From: an uncultured bacterium
GTDB lineage: Bacteria; UBP6; UBA1177
Direction of reading: 5' to 3'
DNA length: 46,073 nt
NCBI GenBank assembly: GCA_905235605.1
Contig: CAJOMF010000029.1
Location: 1-46,073 of the forward strand
Notes under the pieces: generated by a model
Database searches by the model: none
The model's input: only the letters and a program-made list of their open reading frames with translations
Told to the model about the DNA's origin: nothing
Translations under genes and position numbers: made by a program
Shown: positions 45,377-46,073 of the stretch, piece by piece
How the letters are laid out: every line of letters starts with the position of its first letter
Numbering within the stretch: position 1 is the stretch's first letter

Positions 45377-46008
45377 AGGGAAACCTCCTTTCTGATTTTT
45401 TCTATTCGATATCGTTGGTGAATTATTTTTGCCAACACTATTTTTGCAACACCTTCTTGAATATCAGTTGGCAATGAATTTAGAGAGAGTATTTCAACAT
45501 AATCTTCCCATTTGTTTTCGACAAAACAACTAACTCTTTCTTTCCACGGTAAAGATTGGTTTTCTAAATTATAATCAAAAAGAACTTGCGTCACAATGTC
45601 ATATTTTTCGGTACAATTGCTTATTAATTCAGAATATCGTTGGTTTATCTCTGCTATCAATCCCTCATCATAATCATTGATATAATCTGTTGGTAAATCT
45701 TTCCCCAAAGTAAGAGCTATCACAGGCCAAACAATATCTTTTTTATTAACTCTTATTGATGTGGCTATTTTAGACCCGTTATGAAAGATATCGTTTTGCC
45801 AGATTGTCATTAATTGAGTCGAATTTATAATGTGTCCTAGCTCCAATTGATTTAAGAATTGCTGTATTTTTTCTTCAATAACTTTGTAACGTTCTTTATT
45901 ATTATGGTTCAGTCCTAAATTCTGTGGGATAGTCGAAAAGTGTAAAGATTTTTGAGAAAAAAATAGAAAAAGATAGGATTCATCCTTAAAATCTTTTTGA
46001 CAAAACAA
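45373..46008 (-). CDS. hypothetical partner protein of the SMC-like ATPase
   Basis: Up to 211 aa. I do not recognise the family. The C-terminal part is helical with SLPWKERVSCFVENKWEDYVEIL and ends IEKIRKEVSL at the 4-base overlap with the ATPase gene, so the two are cotranscribed. In ABC-three-component operons the ATPase is accompanied by a small middle component and a larger effector, and this could be the C-terminal remainder of either. The start is doubtful: the TTG at 46008 has no SD and the first ~35 codons look non-coding, so the 5' end may have been lost when the element to the right arrived. Confidence 0.5.
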   Translation of the reverse strand: MFCQKDFKDESYLFLFFSQKSLHFSTIPQNLGLNHNNKERYKVIEEKIQQFLNQLELGHIINSTQLMTIWQNDIFHNGSKIATSIRVNKKDIVWPVIALTLGKDLPTDYINDYDEGLIAEINQRYSELISNCTEKYDIVTQVLFDYNLENQSLPWKERVSCFVENKWEDYVEILSLNSLPTDIQEGVAKIVLAKIIHQRYRIEKIRKEVSL

Positions 46009-46025
46009 GCTTAAGGAGAATCCTA
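45974..46025 (+). repeat. inverted repeat enclosing a -35-like TTGACA before the rightmost gene
   Basis: TAGGATTCATCCTTAA (45974-45989) and TTAAGGAGAATCCTA (46011-46025) pair with one bulge and include the SD AAGGAG in the right arm. TTGACA is at 45997-46002 in the loop. A hairpin that hides the SD is the kind of device insertion sequences use against read-through expression. Confidence 0.55.
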
Positions 46026-46027
46026 AG

Positions 46028-46073
46028 ATGGCTTATAAGCAAAACAAAAGAGATAGTCAAGAAACAGTCGTTC
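46028..46073 (+). CDS. 5' end of a gene running off the window
   Basis: ATG 46028 begins MAYKQNKRDSQETVV, open to the window edge, with AAGGAG 9 bases upstream. Too short to assign. The hairpin in front and the position against a truncated gene would fit a transposase, but that is a guess. Confidence 0.4.
   Translation, partial: MAYKQNKRDSQETVV

Overview
The window looks like a chromosomal segment of a Gram-negative, probably host-associated bacterium from an uncultured lineage. The basis is an Lgt-type lipoprotein transferase, many Lys-rich signal peptides ending in lipoboxes (LNSC, LISC, FASC, VVSC), a CpoB-like lipoprotein, LPP20-type lipoproteins and an EGF/DUF1566 lipoprotein of a style I associate with delta-proteobacterial or Myxococcota-like gut lineages. 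I cannot fix the phylum from sequence alone. Strong SD sequences of the form GGAGG-AAAA-ATG precede most genes and were used to move several starts downstream of the ORF-track starts.

Layout. 1-1.15 kb: C-terminal end of an MmeI-like restriction-methylation enzyme, broken by a frameshift. 1.2-7.6 kb: housekeeping block lgt-pgi-galE (+), converging on tkt-tcdA (-). 7.7-11.6 kb: accessory block with a YcgL/RlaP-like nucleotidyltransferase, an MNT/HEPN toxin-antitoxin pair sandwiched between two paralogous ~100-aa genes, a DUF4143-type AAA ATPase under an inverted-repeat promoter, and an msrA remnant. 11.6-14.7 kb: ahcY, a CpoB-like lipoprotein, tRNA-Asn(GTT), and a zinc-ribbon protein. 14.9-15.1 kb: a 7-bp tandem repeat (about 17.7 copies) that reads as a heptapeptide repeat. 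15.3-21.5 kb: envelope genes (CsgG/TolB-like plus Sel1 protein, EGF/DUF1566 lipoprotein, two LPP20-like lipoproteins), with an LRR-DUF6884 fusion among them. 21.5-23.7 kb: thioredoxin-like protein and a second AAA/DUF4143 ATPase preceded by three 33-bp-phased repeats. 23.9-26.1 kb: GT39-type membrane glycosyltransferase.

26.1-30.6 kb is the replication block recF-dnaN-dnaA (transcribed leftward) plus a GDPD phosphodiesterase. The dnaA-dnaN gap has three exact copies of TTTTCAACA and is my candidate oriC. 30.7-35.2 kb: a (+) operon of a HEAT-like protein, a degenerate HD-GYP-like protein and an RlmI-type methyltransferase. 35.3-37.1 kb: glyA-nrdR (-). 37.2-40.2 kb: an M3 peptidase lipoprotein and ispE.

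40.2-46 kb is a second accessory island on the minus strand: an HsdR-like helicase/nuclease, a DUF559 endonuclease flanked on both sides by palindromic repeats (one inserted in frame in the HsdR-like gene, the other supplying the SD of the DUF559 gene), two gene remnants, and an AT-rich two-gene module with an SMC/Rad50-like ATPase resembling ABC-three-component systems, ending at a new (+) gene under a hairpin.

The most interesting signal is the DUF559-repeat unit at 42.9-43.5 kb, followed by the heptanucleotide repeat locus and the non-canonical origin candidate.
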